From Trebouxia sp. TZW2008 (Eukaryota > Chlorophyta > Trebouxiophyceae > Trebouxiales > Trebouxiaceae), in contig BDIU01000045.1 of NCBI GenBank assembly GCA_002118135.1, positions 186,001-250,000 on the forward strand: DNA of 64,000 nucleotides, given 5' to 3'. The notes below the pieces were generated by a model. The model saw only the letters and a program-made list of their open reading frames with translations, was not told the origin of the DNA and ran no database searches. The position numbers and the translations under genes were made by a program. Of this stretch, positions 11,061-22,850 are shown piece by piece (position 1 is the stretch's first letter; each line of letters starts with the position of its first letter).

Positions 11061-12056
11061 CTAAAAACGTAGGTGCTGGCCAATCAGGCGATTTCCCGTA
11101 CTGTTCAAAAGCGTGCGGAGGAGTCTCACAGTGTAATACTTGAGACTGTAGCACACAAGGACATCCAGAATTCCAATTGCAGCAACTGTGTTGACCAGAT
11201 CGTTGACCCTTGCAGTGATGGTGGAAATCAGCTGTTCAGGGCACCCAAACTCGTTCAATGTTGACAGAGACTTTGTAGGGCAGCATGCCGCTCGGATGCG
11301 CCTTGAAGTCAATGCATGCATGGCGGTCCATTGTGATCAAGGAGAAGCTGAATTATCTTGAGACCAAGCCAAGCTCAAATTTCAGCATTGACACCTGACT
11401 GGATTGTACCACTGAGTTCCACATTGCAAAGTATCAAAGCCTGGATGCATGACCACTTACGTGTCTCAGCATGACATCATCACCTTTGGAATATGCCATT
11501 GTGCTTCAGCGTTCTCGTGCAAATATGGCAGTCTTGTGCAGAATTCAGACAGGTGTCAAAGTTGTGCTGCTGATTTGCACACATGCAACACCCTGGCGTT
11601 TGGACAGACTGCATAGAATGCAGCAAACATGGTGTCATATGGCACGAACAACATGTGGCAATATAAGGGACATCAACAATGGCATTCACAATATGGGCCA
11701 CGCCCACATGCTACATCAAGTAACAACATCCCTGCATCTGTTGTACAGCAGACGGCAAATCCATACCACACAAAGACCATGACAGCTGATCTGCACCATA
11801 GCAGGACAAGAGATTGAACTCCAACACACGATGGCCATGAAAGCTGCAATGCCAAGCTTGCACTCATGTATTGCTGCATGAGCTGCCTGGAAATAGTGGG
11901 GAAGTAGCGGGCATATATTGCTGCAAAGCTTGCTGTCTTGCTGCCTTTCCTGGGATGCTCCTGCTCACAGAGGCTCCCATGATGTTGCCTAGTGGAAAGT
12001 TGTCTTTGCATTTCTTGCTGTGTCTGCAAAAGCTGAAGAGCCAAGTAAGGCACCAT
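11061..12056 (-). CDS. Possible tetraspanin-like membrane protein, exon structure unresolved
   Basis: Several minus-strand stretches look coding but could not be chained with certainty. The last exon (about 11296-11061) carries a Cys-Cys motif, then FGCPEQLISTITARVND, then a hydrophobic segment (LVNTVAAIGILDVLVCYSL) and a short basic tail ending at the stop 11061. A preceding exon (about 11625-11505) is Cys-rich (PGCCMCANQQHNF, TCLNSAQDCHIC). A further hydrophobic stretch with Cys lies near 11880-11750. Cys-rich loop followed by a final membrane helix recalls the EC2-TM4 part of tetraspanins. Start, exon number and relation to the next gene upstream are open. Treat the family name as a suggestion only. 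Confidence 0.3.
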
Positions 12057-12127
12057 TTTGGGCAGAGGAGCAGGTTTCAGGACTGCAATAGGCTGTGTAT
12101 GACAAGCTGAAAAAGTTGGAACTATGG

Positions 12128-12895
12128 CTAGCTTGCACGCTGAAGTGGTGAAAGACTGCCAGCAGAGCCTGGCAACAGATGGGCCCTAGTTGGGCTCTCA
12201 AGGGCTGATGTAGATGGGAGTGACGCTGCTGACTGAAGCGAATCTGCTGACTGCAATGACGCCGCTGGTAGTAATGCTGCTGATGAGTCATTCCTGAGCC
12301 GTGCAAAAGCTGCACCCTTCTTTGCATCACCAGGTGCAGTGCCATTCTGAGGTTTGTCATCAGCAGACGTGCTGATGACCCAAGCTATATCAGATTTACT
12401 GCATGAACAAAAACGCCTCAGACTGGCTTCAGCAAAGTTGAACATTGGTTTCTGTGCGTTGAAGCATGCAGTAAACAGATGCAGACTGGCAGCACAAAGG
12501 AGAGCAAGGGCCCCCATACCCATCTGGCTGTTCAATGAAGCAAGCTTGTTTCATTGGTACAAGCTGCCTCTCAGTAATCTGCAGGTCACAGCATGAGACA
12601 TGATCACGGTGAAATCAGGTCAGTGGACTTGCCACAAGAACGTAGCAGCCAGCAAACGAGGATGGCTCACCCCTGAAGCAGGTCCAGTCGGAGGGTGGAG
12701 TCTATCCAGTCGCCGAGCATAAAGATGACAAGCGTAAAAGCTACTGACTAGTAGAACTAGGATGAGACCAAAGATGGAAAATACATAGATGAGCATGACC
12801 AGGTCTTGATGCCGCATAGGGCCCGATGAGCACTCTCCATCATAAGTGTCGCAGCCCCCGTAGGGTGAAGCTGAACTTCCGCGAGTCTGAGGCAT
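12128..12895 (-). CDS. Hypothetical small membrane protein
   Basis: Not recognised. Two exons, 12895-12671 and 12523-12128, join in phase 0 for 206 residues. Exon 1 begins MPQTRGSSASPYGGCDTYDG and contains one clear transmembrane helix (residues about 32-55, VMLIYVFSIFGLILVLLVSSF) followed by a basic stretch (ARRLDRLH). Exon 2 opens with a second hydrophobic segment (ALALLCAASLHLF) and ends in a Ser/Ala/Leu-rich tail with short repeats (LQSADSLQSAAS). The stop is only about 70 bp from the next possible start on the same strand, so this may instead be the 5' half of the 11061-12056 locus. It faces MED4 across a 561-bp divergent region. Confidence 0.4.
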
Positions 12896-13456
12896 GAACG
12901 TCAGACCGTCAGAAGCATGTCAGCCTTAGAACTACCAGAGGGAGGTCTGCAAAAAACTTTTGAACGTCATTCTCATTAAGATCTGCCGCGAGGGAAGCTG
13001 TCGTCGCAAGAAATGGTTGGCAAGCTCCACAAGGCATGCTTACCGTGGTGGCCGACTTTGTGGCAAACAGCTGCAATTTGACTAGATCAGCCCTTTGTAG
13101 TCTGCTTCAGCGCTGCCTTATCGAGCTTTCTCCCGCACCGTCTTCACGTCAATCACCGACTGGAGTGTCGCAAAATAGACATGCCAGGAGAAAGCAAATG
13201 AAACGCTCAGAAATAACGCCTGCTTTGCTCTGACCTCAGTTTGAAAAGCAGTGTGACTTTCTTTGCAAATGTTTCTTTGCACTGCGGCCAGCCAGGCGGA
13301 TCTTATAGGTCATCTGCGCGGCCTCAGATCTCGAAGCACAGCGACGGAACGATGTACCTCTGCAAGCCGTTGCACTCTAAATCTTGTTCGGGAATCAGTT
13401 TGCTCTGCGACTTGTAGCGTGCAGCTCACGTCACTGAGACAGCGGAGAAGCCGTGT
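12896..13456. promoter_or_regulatory. Divergent intergenic region upstream of MED4
   Basis: 561 bp between divergent start codons (12895 minus and 13457 plus). Contains several short open frames but none with family features. Presumed bidirectional promoter and both 5' UTRs. Confidence 0.4.
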
Positions 13457-14919
13457 ATGCAAGCAGGAGGTCTGACAGAAGAACAGAAACTGTCTCAGCT
13501 GCAGGTCGGTCCTGCCTGACAATTCGGTATTCATGCAGCTGGTCAACGCTATGTCACAAGGCCTTGCAAACTGATCTTGCTGTAATTCAGACGGCAATAG
13601 AGCAGTTACAGGCGAGCATCTCTCAGCACTCACAGTTGCTGACAGCAACAGCAAATCCAGACCCACGCCTGATCTTGAACTATGCACATAAGATAGCCTA
13701 CACAAGCTTTGCACCTGTGGGGCATCAGCCTGGGCAGCCCCTGCCTCAAAATTTCCGGCCTCCCAATCCGCAGGAATGGCAGCTGCGGGCATCGCAGCTG
13801 CACCAATATCAAGGTCAGCCTGAGAAGTCAAGGGATCAGCTGCTGCCAGCAAAATGGCTGTTGCACAGCAATTTTGCAACCCTACCCAGCAGCCTTTTGC
13901 AAGCATGTCATTGATTACTGCTGCTGCTCTCTTTGTCTCTAAGCAACCAAGTCAGAACTACAGCATAGAGTTGCAGCTAAAGAGGCTTTTGGCAATAGCA
14001 TGTCCTTGTGAGCTGCTGTGTCCACACTTCCTTCTCATTCTCAGACTGGTGTCATGCTCTGCAGCTGAATGCAATCAGAGGAAATTAGATGCACAAGCAG
14101 CAGCACAAGCACCTCCTGTCGAGCTGAGTCAGGAGCCTGCTGCAGCAGCTGCAGTGCAGCTGCCTCCTGGCATGAAGCTACCGCCCATGCCAAAGGGTTG
14201 GAAACCAGGCATGCCTATCCCAGGTAGAGTTGTCAGCCAGTGCCATTTGCCGCTTTGTGTTTCTGCCCTGTTTTCCTATTCTCTTAATGCAAGAAACATA
14301 GATCAGAAACTACTCAAGCAGAATTTCTGTGAGGAAACACACATGTCATTTGGTACAGTCTACTCGGTGGCCATTATGCTTGTTTTGCAGATGTGCTTGA
14401 TCCGTGACTGTTTGCAATGCTGTACCTGCTTTGCTTGATGTGCTCAGCTCTGTTTTCAAGGCTCATTGGAAGCTTGGTCAAATTTGGCTTTAGCTAAACT
14501 GCATTTGAACGCCATCTTTTGAACAGGCTGAGTTGCCTGTTGTTCACCATGATCGTTACCTCTTGCCATCATTTCATGCAGAGGCAAAGAATGTTTGGCA
14601 GGTGGCACACAACTGTTGTTTTTCTGACACAGGTCTAGAGGAGCTGTTGGCAGCTGACCTGAATGGCCTGCCACCAGCTGCTTTTCCAGCGGAAGCACTT
14701 GCTGTTGAAACTGCACAACAGCTGCCAACTGCTGCGCCACGCACAGCAAATCAGCCAGCAGCCACCACACAACCTGTGGCCAATGATAGACCTGTGTCAG
14801 AAGCAGATCCTGCTCTCAGGCCGAGACCGGTCATACCAGACTTTGTTCTGAATCCTGGACTGGAGGTTGTTGAAGAGGAATTCAGCAGCTCTGATTATTC
14901 AGATGACGAGGAGATCTAA
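13457..14919 (+). CDS. MED4: Mediator complex subunit 4
   Basis: Middle-module subunit of Mediator, linking activators to RNA polymerase II. Four exons, 13457-13504, 13591-13813, 14065-14223 and 14633-14919, close in phase for 238 residues. Residues about 5-45 form a heptad-like helix (LTEEQKLSQLQ then TAIEQLQASISQHSQLL). The MED4 signature follows: ILNYAHKIAYTSFAP, then PNPQEWQLRASQLHQYQ, as in plant MED4 (AYAHKISYTTFAPP, QMRASQLY). Next come the plant-type LPPGMKLPPMPKGWKPGMPIPG, a Pro/Ala-rich linker and an acidic tail (LEVVEEEFSSSDYSDDEEI). The ATG at 13457 is the first in frame after a stop. Shorter than Arabidopsis MED4, lacking its long N-terminal Gln/Ser region. Confidence 0.88.
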
Positions 14920-15111
14920 CAGTGAATGGCTCCGAGGCTGTGTGCTTTGTGTCAAAACGTGAGAACCTAACGGCTTGTCATGAGACCATTCCTTTTCAGC
15001 ATTACCACAGCAGCAATGTAGCGGTGATCCTGCTGAGCTGTTGGCAACTAATTATCACAGCCTTCAACCCAAAGTGATAACGTGCAAACTTGGCTCTGCT
15101 GCAGTTCACGT

Positions 15112-15170
15112 ACATGTTAATATAACATGTAATATACATGTTATATTATTATATTATATATATGTTATCT
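15112..15170. repeat. A+T-rich palindromic patch
   Basis: ACATGTTA at 15112-15119 and TAACATGT at 15123-15130 form a perfect 8-bp inverted repeat with a 3-base loop. It is followed by a second near-palindrome (AATATACATGTTATATT) and TA-rich sequence. It could form a cruciform or mark a 3' end; function unknown. Confidence 0.6.
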
Positions 15171-15331
15171 ACCGTACTCAACAATGTATTCTTTGACATG
15201 ACGGTTATGGCGTTTTGCACGTGCAGCAGGCTGTCGGTAGAACATTGAGTCCTGCAGCTTTCAAGATCAACTCAAATGTGACACATTGCCACCAAAGCAG
15301 GGGCTTGCTTGACAGTGACTGCCGTGGAATC

Positions 15332-15442
15332 ATGGATCTGTCAGAAATATGCGTCCCCATGCACACAAGGCGAGCAACATCAAGCGCTGCTCGCGCCAGG
15401 AGATATGCTGAGTTTCACATGCAGGAGTATGCCCAGCGGTAA
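15332..15442 (+). CDS. Small ORF, 36 codons, uncertain
   Basis: Reads MDLSEICVPMHTRRATSSAA, then a basic stretch ending YAQR and a TAA stop. Arg/Ala-rich middle. No family recognised, and it may be chance or the last exon of an unrecognised transcript. Confidence 0.12.
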   Translation: MDLSEICVPMHTRRATSSAARARRYAEFHMQEYAQR

Positions 15443-15907
15443 CAGTGTACGTGTGTGACAAGGCCAGACTGCAAGCAGCATCATATTACATTGTTTATAC
15501 ACCACTTACAGGAGCTGAAAAGACGGGCAATATGTGCAGGCCTTCAGTTGCAGTATATAAGCTGCCTGACATACTTCAAAACTCGAGTTGCCAATGCCAC
15601 CATGGCTAATATCACACCTGGCTCAAACTAGCACCACATACATTGGGGCTGCACCAAGACACAAGCTGTACACACTAGATGCCGTAAAACCTTGGGGCAA
15701 AGACTGCCAGACACTGCTACAAAAAATAGAGCCAAACAGAGCTGGCACAAAGAAGATCTCACAGAACCTGAGCTGACTTCAGACAGTTGAATGCAAGATA
15801 TGACCATTGCATTCAGCTGGACTAACCAGTCGAGGAAGCATGATACCAGCAGTTCATACGTTTCTAGCAGCACAGGAAAGGCACAAGGGCCCACGCTTGC
15901 TAGTGAC

Positions 15908-15993
15908 ATACCAGACAACAGGATGGAGGATGATGCTTGGACGTAGGAGATATAGCAGACAATAGCATGGAGGATGGCGCGTGGACATAGCTC
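15908..15993. repeat. Short tandem duplication, about 44-bp unit x2
   Basis: The blocks CAGACAACAGGATGGAGGAT and CAGACAATAGCATGGAGGAT, each followed by a GCxTGGACxTAG segment, repeat about 43-44 bp apart in the AMT downstream region. Confidence 0.55.
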
Positions 15994-16098
15994 GACTGCA
16001 AAGATAGAGGATCAGTGCCTGAAAGGAAGCTTGCTCTCAGAATCCAGGCCAGAACTAGATATGGTCATCTTGTAAGGACAAGGGACAAGGAGGTGCAA

Positions 16099-19000
16099 CT
16101 AGACCATGTTGCCGCCTGGCATGGCCTCAGCACGAGTGCCATTGGACACGTTGTCAGCAGACTTGTTCTTGCCAATTGACTGCCTCAGAGCAGCAATCTC
16201 GCTGCGCAGACCATCCAGCTCATTCTGCAGGCACAACACAGAAGCGCTCAGTGGAGGTCAATTTGACAGGCCTGATGAGGTGCTAGCAATGCTCAACAAG
16301 TGCAAGCTACTTTATGTGGAAAAGAGCAGAGTGATGAGCATTTGCTGACTGATGCAGCCTACTGTTGTTACCTCGACAGGTCTCGTTCAAACACATATGC
16401 ATGACGAGACTGATTGAAACTTGCTACATTGATAGCAATAGTACATGCACAGCAGCCTGGCATTGCAGCAACAAACTTGAACTTGCTTCTGCTGCTGCAA
16501 CAAAGAACTGTAAACTGTACGGCATCACACAAACACACCACCAACATCACAGCCAGGCCTACCTTGTTGTACTGGGTGCCGTTGTAGTTGCTGCCCTTGT
16601 GGGAGGAGTCATCATCCAAATCAACAGGGTAGGCACTGCCTCCGTGGTGGCTGGCATCCAAACCAGCGGCCTCATCAGCAGCGTTCACACGGAAGAAGCC
16701 AGACAGCTTCAGGACGAAGAAGAAGCAGAACATGTTGAGCAGCACCCACGCTGCAGATTCAAGAGACAGTGAGTTGCCTGAACAGAGCATGCAAAACAGG
16801 CAGATCATGGCTGGCTGTCAAAAACATGTGTTGAGCAGCACTTACACAGCATGCAATATGAGGTCACGCTCTCACCATCTTGACCAAAACATGCAAATCA
16901 GGCGGCATGATTAGTTGTCGAAGCAGTCACTGCCAGTGCCAGCGTCTGCAAATTTCAAGGTCTTGAAAGGTGTACAGCCATTGCAATGTGAGCGCAGAGC
17001 AGCTGCATGGTGGTGCTCAGAGCTTGATACATGCTGCCATGCAACACAGACTACAGGGTTGTCAGCAACAGCAAGGGAGGGTTGGAAAAATAGGGTCAAT
17101 CCCTCACCTCCTAGCCAGATGGAGTAGACAATCTGTGCAGCCAATAGACGGCCGTCACCGCCCATGAAGCATCCATAGGCTCTGTCGCCGTTGGTGTAGG
17201 GGTTGAAGCCATATGAGGTGTTGACCAGGTTCTTGCCAGCAAACAGACCAACAGCCCACACACCCCAGGTGCCATTGAACGCATGCACTGCGATGGCGTC
17301 CAGAGGGTCATCAATCTGCAGCAACAGCTGATGGGTCAGCAACAACACACAGTGACACTGTTGCTGAAAAAGCACATACAAGCAATCTTCAAGACTCTAA
17401 TTTGAGTTGCAGGGAGGAGTTCAGATCTCTGCAGCAGACTTAAGCAGCTGAGCTCAGCTAGGCAGGCACATGACCAGCATGTACAAATGAAAGCCAAACA
17501 ATTGCACACACAACACTCAAGTGACAGGACGAAACCTTGAGAGTGCTCATGAGTCAAATGACCGAGGCAGGATTGAGCCTGCACCAACGAAGCACGGGAA
17601 CTGCATCACAAACATGTGTCACATCTGGAGTTGCCTCAAAACTGCAGATGCAAAGTGTACACAAGGTGAGGACCTACCCTGATCAAAACCATCAAGCGAG
17701 ATGCCAAGGGGTAGATGATGCCAGACACAATTCCAATGACAATAGCGGCCCATGGGTACACAGTGGAGCAGCCAGCGGTGATGGCCACCAACCCTGCTAG
17801 GGTTGAGTTACCCATAGCCATAATGTCCCAGTGGTGCTTGCCGGTCTTGAGCTTCAGCAGAAGGGCTTGTACCAGCAATCCAGTCAGGCCGGAAGCAGCA
17901 GGTGCAAGGGAGGTGGTGGTGGCTGCATTTGCAACTGCTGAAGCGATGGAATAGGTGCTGCCTGAGGTGGTCACAATGGCAAGCTGACTACCAGGGTTGA
18001 AACCGTACCAGCCGAACCATAGGATCATGACGCCCAGCACGAAGAGGGAGGTGTTGTGACCAGCCATATCCACAGACTGCAGGGCACAATTGCACTTAGC
18101 TGAATGGCACCTAGCAGGTGAGGAAACCCAAGGTGAGGCAGTTGTGTGGCGGTGGCACGTTTTGGTGCAAGCAATGAACACAAAGTTGCTATGTTGTCAA
18201 ACAGCATGCAACAGATGACAATGTCAACAGCGGATCAAGCTTTGCAAGGTGCTTAACCTGCTAATGTAGTGCATGCATCTGCAGGTTGCTGCTGCCAATG
18301 AAATGTAGCATGCGTTTGCACATTGCTGACTTGTCAGCAGCCGTGATCACAACAGATAAGAGCAGTGTATATAGTGAGAACCATATTCAGTTCAGTTTCA
18401 TAGCTTCAGAAAAGCACAAGTCTGCTGGCCTGCAAGGTACAAAGTCTTACCGTGCCATCTGGCAGGAAGCGGCCAATACGGGGTCCAAGCACAAAGGCAC
18501 CAGCAAAGGCAGCATAGCCTCCTGTCATGTGCACTGCTCCTGAGCCAGCAAAGTCAATAGCGCCAGAACCAAACAGCAGGTAACCACCACCAACAAGCTC
18601 CTTGATGTCAGTGCCCTTCCTGCAGTTTGCAATAGACTCAATAGGCATGTGCAAATACAACAGCAGCATTCATCGCATTCACGTCGCACATTTGGAACAG
18701 AGCTTTTGAAATGCGGTGCACTGAACACCTGGCAGCTGCGTCAGGCGCAAGAGACTCTATTTAGTCACACCTGAGGACTCGGCCATGAGCATGAAGGAGA
18801 TGATTTTACATGCCAAAAAAACAGTATTGCCGCTGCAAGGTATGACCCCCAGATGTCACAGAAGGCAGCCATATGTTGCGTGACGACTGTCACTTGATCA
18901 CGGAAGTGAGCCACAGTCTCAAAGCCACCAACCCGCTTTGGATGACTGCATGACCTGTTGATTGCAAGCGAATTGAGGCAGCATGGATGCTAGCAGACTG

Positions 19001-20226
19001 CATGCCTTCCCACACTGCCTAACACAAGCACCATCGCAAAATGAAGGCAGCCGCAGTGGGATATCAAGATGAGTTGCCAACACTGACCTGAATGCTGAAG
19101 CCCAGCCAGATGAGGACCAGATGGAGTGGATGACAACTGGGTACACCCAGATGCTCATGAACATGGAGTACAGGAAGTAGGCTTCAAAGCGGGTACGCTC
19201 AGCAATGGCACCAGACACAATGGTACACGCTGTGGCTGCGAACTGCATACGAAACATGAGAACATGTAAATGATTGGCGATGACTCCAGACATGTCTCAC
19301 TTGCAGACTGCATAGGCAATGCGAGGGCATGGCAACAATCAGCAATGGTACCAGACACAATGATACACGCAGTGCCTGCGGGGTGCACAGGCAACATGAG
19401 CGACCAGCAATAGCACCAGAAACAAAAGTGCATGCAGTGATTGAGAAGTACACAGGCAAGTGATAGCACAAGAACGCTCAGCAAGGGTCAGCAAAGCAGG
19501 ATGCATGGTTGCGAACTGCAGTTGCCACATGAGAGCATGCAAGCACTCTGTGGCAAGATTCAACAAGCCCATGTGTGATGAGCATGAATGCAAAGGCTTG
19601 CTGACCGCTGGTGTCATGCAAAGCACATATGCATTTGCTTTTGTGGATGGCTTCTGGCAAGGGGTAGCATGTCTGACTGATACAAGTGCTGCGCAGTGCA
19701 CATGGACATTGTGTGAGCAAAATGTCGAGGCAGCTCACCGTCCACTGGAAGACCCAGTTGTAGTAAGCTGTAGGCGCCATTTTGTCCATAGCGAAGAACA
19801 TTTTGCCTATGAATGGATTCCCAGCTGGATTGAGGCCATCTGCACTAGATTCATCTCCATAGGCAAAGGCAAATCCAAATAGATAAAAACCAAGGGCACT
19901 GGCTGTTGCATCCACTAGAATCAGGATGGCGATATGCTTGGCGAACTTGGCCCTCACACAACCGACGGAAAGCTGCAGGCAATCAGACGTTAGTCTGCTG
20001 GGCACGAAAGTCCGGGGCTATCGGGTCGGAGGGCAAGATTCAGTACAGCCAGCTGCTTAAGACGTACCATAGCGAAACCGCAGTGCATGAAGAACACCAG
20101 GTACGCACTGCCCAGCAAAAAACTCTCATTGAGCTCTTGGAAAGGACCAGGGAGGGTGGAGGAGCCGCTGTAGAGGGCGCTGATAAGCTCCTCTGGGGTC
20201 GAGTACGGCGTTCCCGGACTCGACAT
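16099..20226 (-). CDS. Ammonium transporter, AMT/MEP family
   Basis: Plasma-membrane trimeric channel-like transporter taking up ammonium. Eight exons (minus): 20226-20068, 19972-19739, 19242-19088, 18619-18451, 18076-17678, 17315-17108, 16750-16563, 16224-16099; all phases agree, 545 residues. Signatures: [17 protein letters not shown] (TM1), [51 protein letters not shown] with the first pore His at 213, [17 protein letters not shown], and [23 protein letters not shown] with the second pore His at 383. The cytosolic tail has [10 protein letters not shown], where plant AMT1 proteins carry the regulatory phospho-Thr; here it is Ser475. After this comes a 60-70 residue acidic/basic tail. Intron 2 contains decayed copies of the exon 3 start. 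Complete gene. Confidence 0.95.
19243..19560 (-). repeat. Decayed tandem copies of the AMT exon 3 start in intron 2
   Basis: The exon 3 acceptor and first codons (TTCGCAGCCACAGCGTGTAC..., [15 protein letters not shown]) are echoed upstream at about 19370-19325 ([13 protein letters not shown]), 19440-19395 ([13 protein letters not shown]) and, weaker, 19525-19470 ([11 protein letters not shown]). Each echo includes part of the upstream intron sequence. Only the copy nearest exon 3 keeps the transporter sequence and frame. Confidence 0.7.
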
Positions 20227-21449
20227 GGTGATGTTGAGCTTGAAAGCTACCTATTCAACAGCAAAGTGATGTGTCAACGGCCCGGCATGGCTTAGCAAGT
20301 CGTGATGACGAATGCATTGAGCCGCTGTGCCGCCAGAGGATCACTTTCTGGCACAGTGAAGATAGAGACAGACCAAGTAGCGACATGCACGATGCGATCA
20401 GGTCTACAGCAACGACGTTGCGCCTAAGAACGACTTGCTAGAGATGAGTGCATTGAGCAGATGAGCTGTCGTACCCAGACAAAGCTAAGCGACTGCTAGC
20501 GATCTAAGGCCCAGTAGTGCCAATAGCGCCCTGCTCAACCGGCAACAGAAGCGATGCTCCTCCCGCCACTTCGCACAATGGCTTCAACGCAGCGGTCTGC
20601 TCGTTTGCGCTGCTAGCAGGCTGCCTGTCGCTGGATGCAGCCTGAACTACGGAAAGCCGTTACGCCTACTGCAAAAATTTGGGACCTTTCGCAAGAGCCC
20701 TTATTTGCCTGAGCGACCTTTGCCCAGTACCACCAATGGCGTTGACTAAAGCTGCCACATGGAACCCCTACTCCCACAAAATGCCAAAATGCCACGCTGG
20801 ATGGATAGCCTCATGCAAGCTGCAAAGGCAGCACAAGATCTTCAGGCGCAAGCGCGTTGCGCATCTGCCACAGTAAGCACATCTGGAGTGAGCTTTGCTG
20901 CTGCGCATGCATATGTTATGGCAGTATGACCCGATTTCCCATGCAGGAAGGCAGTTGTCCTTCCAACAAAACTTATGCCGGTCACCGGGTGTTGGAAACG
21001 CTGCATAACTTGATCTGGTTGAAACCCATTTTGCAGCAATCATGATGTTATGATGTCCTTTCACTTTTAGAGGCACGCCCAACGAACTAAAACCCAATTC
21101 GATTCAGTTTGATCTCTCATTAGACTTTGCGTGTTGCTATTGCCCGTGTGTACACCCTAATGTGACTGTAAAGGTAGTGTGACTCTGAGTTGTATTTGCA
21201 GCCAGTGAAATCACATATGTCAACTGAAAGTACCAAAAGGAGTATGTCATATATAGCACCTATAAGAAAACTTTCTAATTCTACAGGGCTCGATTTTCTT
21301 TTCAAAAACAACCCACCTGTAACAATTATACTTGTGCACATAACTGCACGTGTGCCAGATACTGTAATTGGGCAGGTTTGACATCACGCTTGACTGACAC
21401 TCAGCGCAAATTGGAGAATACTTGACCAGAATGCCAAAATAGATGAAAG
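20227..21449. other. Intergenic, RING gene to AMT
   Basis: 1,223 bp upstream of AMT and downstream of the RING gene (both minus strand). A 65-codon minus-strand frame at 21039-20842 (no ATG start) and a plus-strand frame over the same bases are open but unrecognised. Likely AMT promoter and RING 3' UTR; nitrogen-responsive motifs cannot be named from sequence alone. Confidence 0.4.
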
Positions 21450-22429
21450 TCACACCACGCTGATAGGCGAGACCAGTGTGGGGGGTTGCTGGTGCTGTAC
21501 ATGACTCATGCCTGTTGGGCTGTGCAGCTGTCCATACTGAGCGATATAGCTAACTGGAATATGTACTGCCACAGGGTTGCTGGTGTCCTGTGTCGCGCCT
21601 GCACTGTCTGTGTTAAGCGGCTGCAAAGGCACAGGTTCAAGAAGAGGCATTCGACAAAGCGGGCACGTCGTCACATGATGCTGATCTTGCACTAGTTTCT
21701 GATAGCAGCTTGTGCAAATGCCATGTTTGCAAGGAAGCAGCAGCCAGCTCTTGTTTTCCTTGACTTCCTCAAAACAGATTGGGCAGTCTCGCAAAGTGCC
21801 TTCATCTTCAGGTGCAGGCTGTAATGTACGGACTGGTCGAAGCTTTACAAAGCTTGGGGCATGATGTTGCATCTCCAGATTTCCTGCAACAGTACAAAAG
21901 CTGTAGAAATTGTGATTGTTACCAAAGAAATTTGTCACTAAATCATCTTTTCACTACTCAGAAGTACCACTGCAGTCACAATGCAGTGCCTGGTTCCACA
22001 TATACTGATATGTCACTATCTCGGGGTTTCACTACAACAAGAAAACAGTATACAAAGGTAGACTTTTCATCAACTGTCGCCTTTGGCTGTTTGTTCAACA
22101 AAACTGTCTGTAAACTTTGTTTCAGCAAAGCGAACTTTTTGGCTCAGCACTTGGGTATATTACACAAGAAAGACAGTGCCAGCGTGCGTCACTGCAACGT
22201 GTGCGAAGGAGCAGCATTGTAATCACCTGGTCGTGTCACCGTATGCAGCTGCGCTTGCTGGCTTCGTGACGTATAGTGCCTCATCCTGTGACTGAGCAGG
22301 CGCTTAGCGTCAGTTGCACATCAAACGATACGACACAACTGCGAACGGTAACGCTTACCTGCAAGCATAGGCGAACGTTGCAATGCCCGCTGCGATCCCG
22401 AGAAGCACAAGCACAAATCCAACAATCAT
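21450..22429 (-). CDS. Membrane-anchored RING-finger protein (putative E3 ligase)
   Basis: Predicted ubiquitin ligase. Three exons (minus): 22429-22359, 22285-22227, 21883-21450, phases agreeing, 187 residues. Residues 1-23 (MIVGFVLVLLGIAAGIATFA...) form a signal-anchor or membrane helix with no long N-terminal extension. A short linker follows, then RTLQPAPEDEGTLRDCPICFEEV opening a C3HC4 RING: CPIC at about 78-81, CKHGICTSCY with the His and next Cys, and CPLC before RMPL. The C-terminal 60 residues are Pro/Gln/Ser-rich without motifs. The middle exon was needed because direct splicing of exons 1 and 3 breaks frame. The substrate and membrane are unknown. Confidence 0.8.
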
Positions 22430-22850
22430 AGGTTGCGGGCTGCTCAGCGGATGCACATCAGCTCAAGTGTCTTCATCTGTGAACCCAATGACAGATCAGC
22501 TAGTGCGCTTAAAGTGCATTGCGCTCGATCCGCGTCCGAGTACTGCAGCGCATCGATTGTAAGAGTGCCGAGGCGACCAGCTGGAGCGTGATGTCACATG
22601 AGTAGATGGTACTAAAAGTGCGTATTGTGCATGTTGCAAGTTTTCACGTGGACTGGGAGTCGTCGCATCAAAGAGTGAGCTGACAGGACAAAGAGCTGAC
22701 CAGAACATTGTCATCTCTCTCTCTCTCTCTCTCTCTCTCAATCAGACATGTCCAAGTCATTAGAAGCTTTGATGATGCCTGCCTTACTGGATTCTGCCCT
22801 CATGGCACCACGTTTTGACAAACCTCAAAGCCTGGTTATGCCACTATTGC
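22430..22850. other. Intergenic, RCC1-repeat gene to RING gene
   Basis: 421 bp between the RCC1-repeat stop and the RING start (both minus strand). Apart from the CT microsatellite at about 22711-22739, which would lie in the RING promoter side, nothing is recognised. Confidence 0.45.
22711..22739. repeat. (CT)n microsatellite
   Basis: About 14 uninterrupted CT units. In plants and algae such GA/CT tracts are common near promoters; here it sits about 280 bp upstream of the RING start codon. Confidence 0.9.

Larger units (their letters stand above)
14920..16098. other. Convergent intergenic region, MED4 to AMT
   Basis: 1,179 bp between two converging stop codons. Holds both 3' UTRs, an A+T-rich palindromic patch (15112-15170), a 36-codon ORF (15332-15442), a TATATAAG string near 15553 and a short 44-bp tandem duplication (about 15908-15993). 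No conserved gene recognised. Confidence 0.5.

Noticed and set aside
13310..13906. 198-codon minus-strand open frame
   Set aside because: Antisense to the MED4 coiled-coil and signature exons, no domain, and the plus strand has a conserved product.
20842..21039. 65-codon minus-strand frame (HPVTGISFVGRTT)
   Set aside because: No ATG, no flanking exons, no known family; a plus-strand frame is equally open there.
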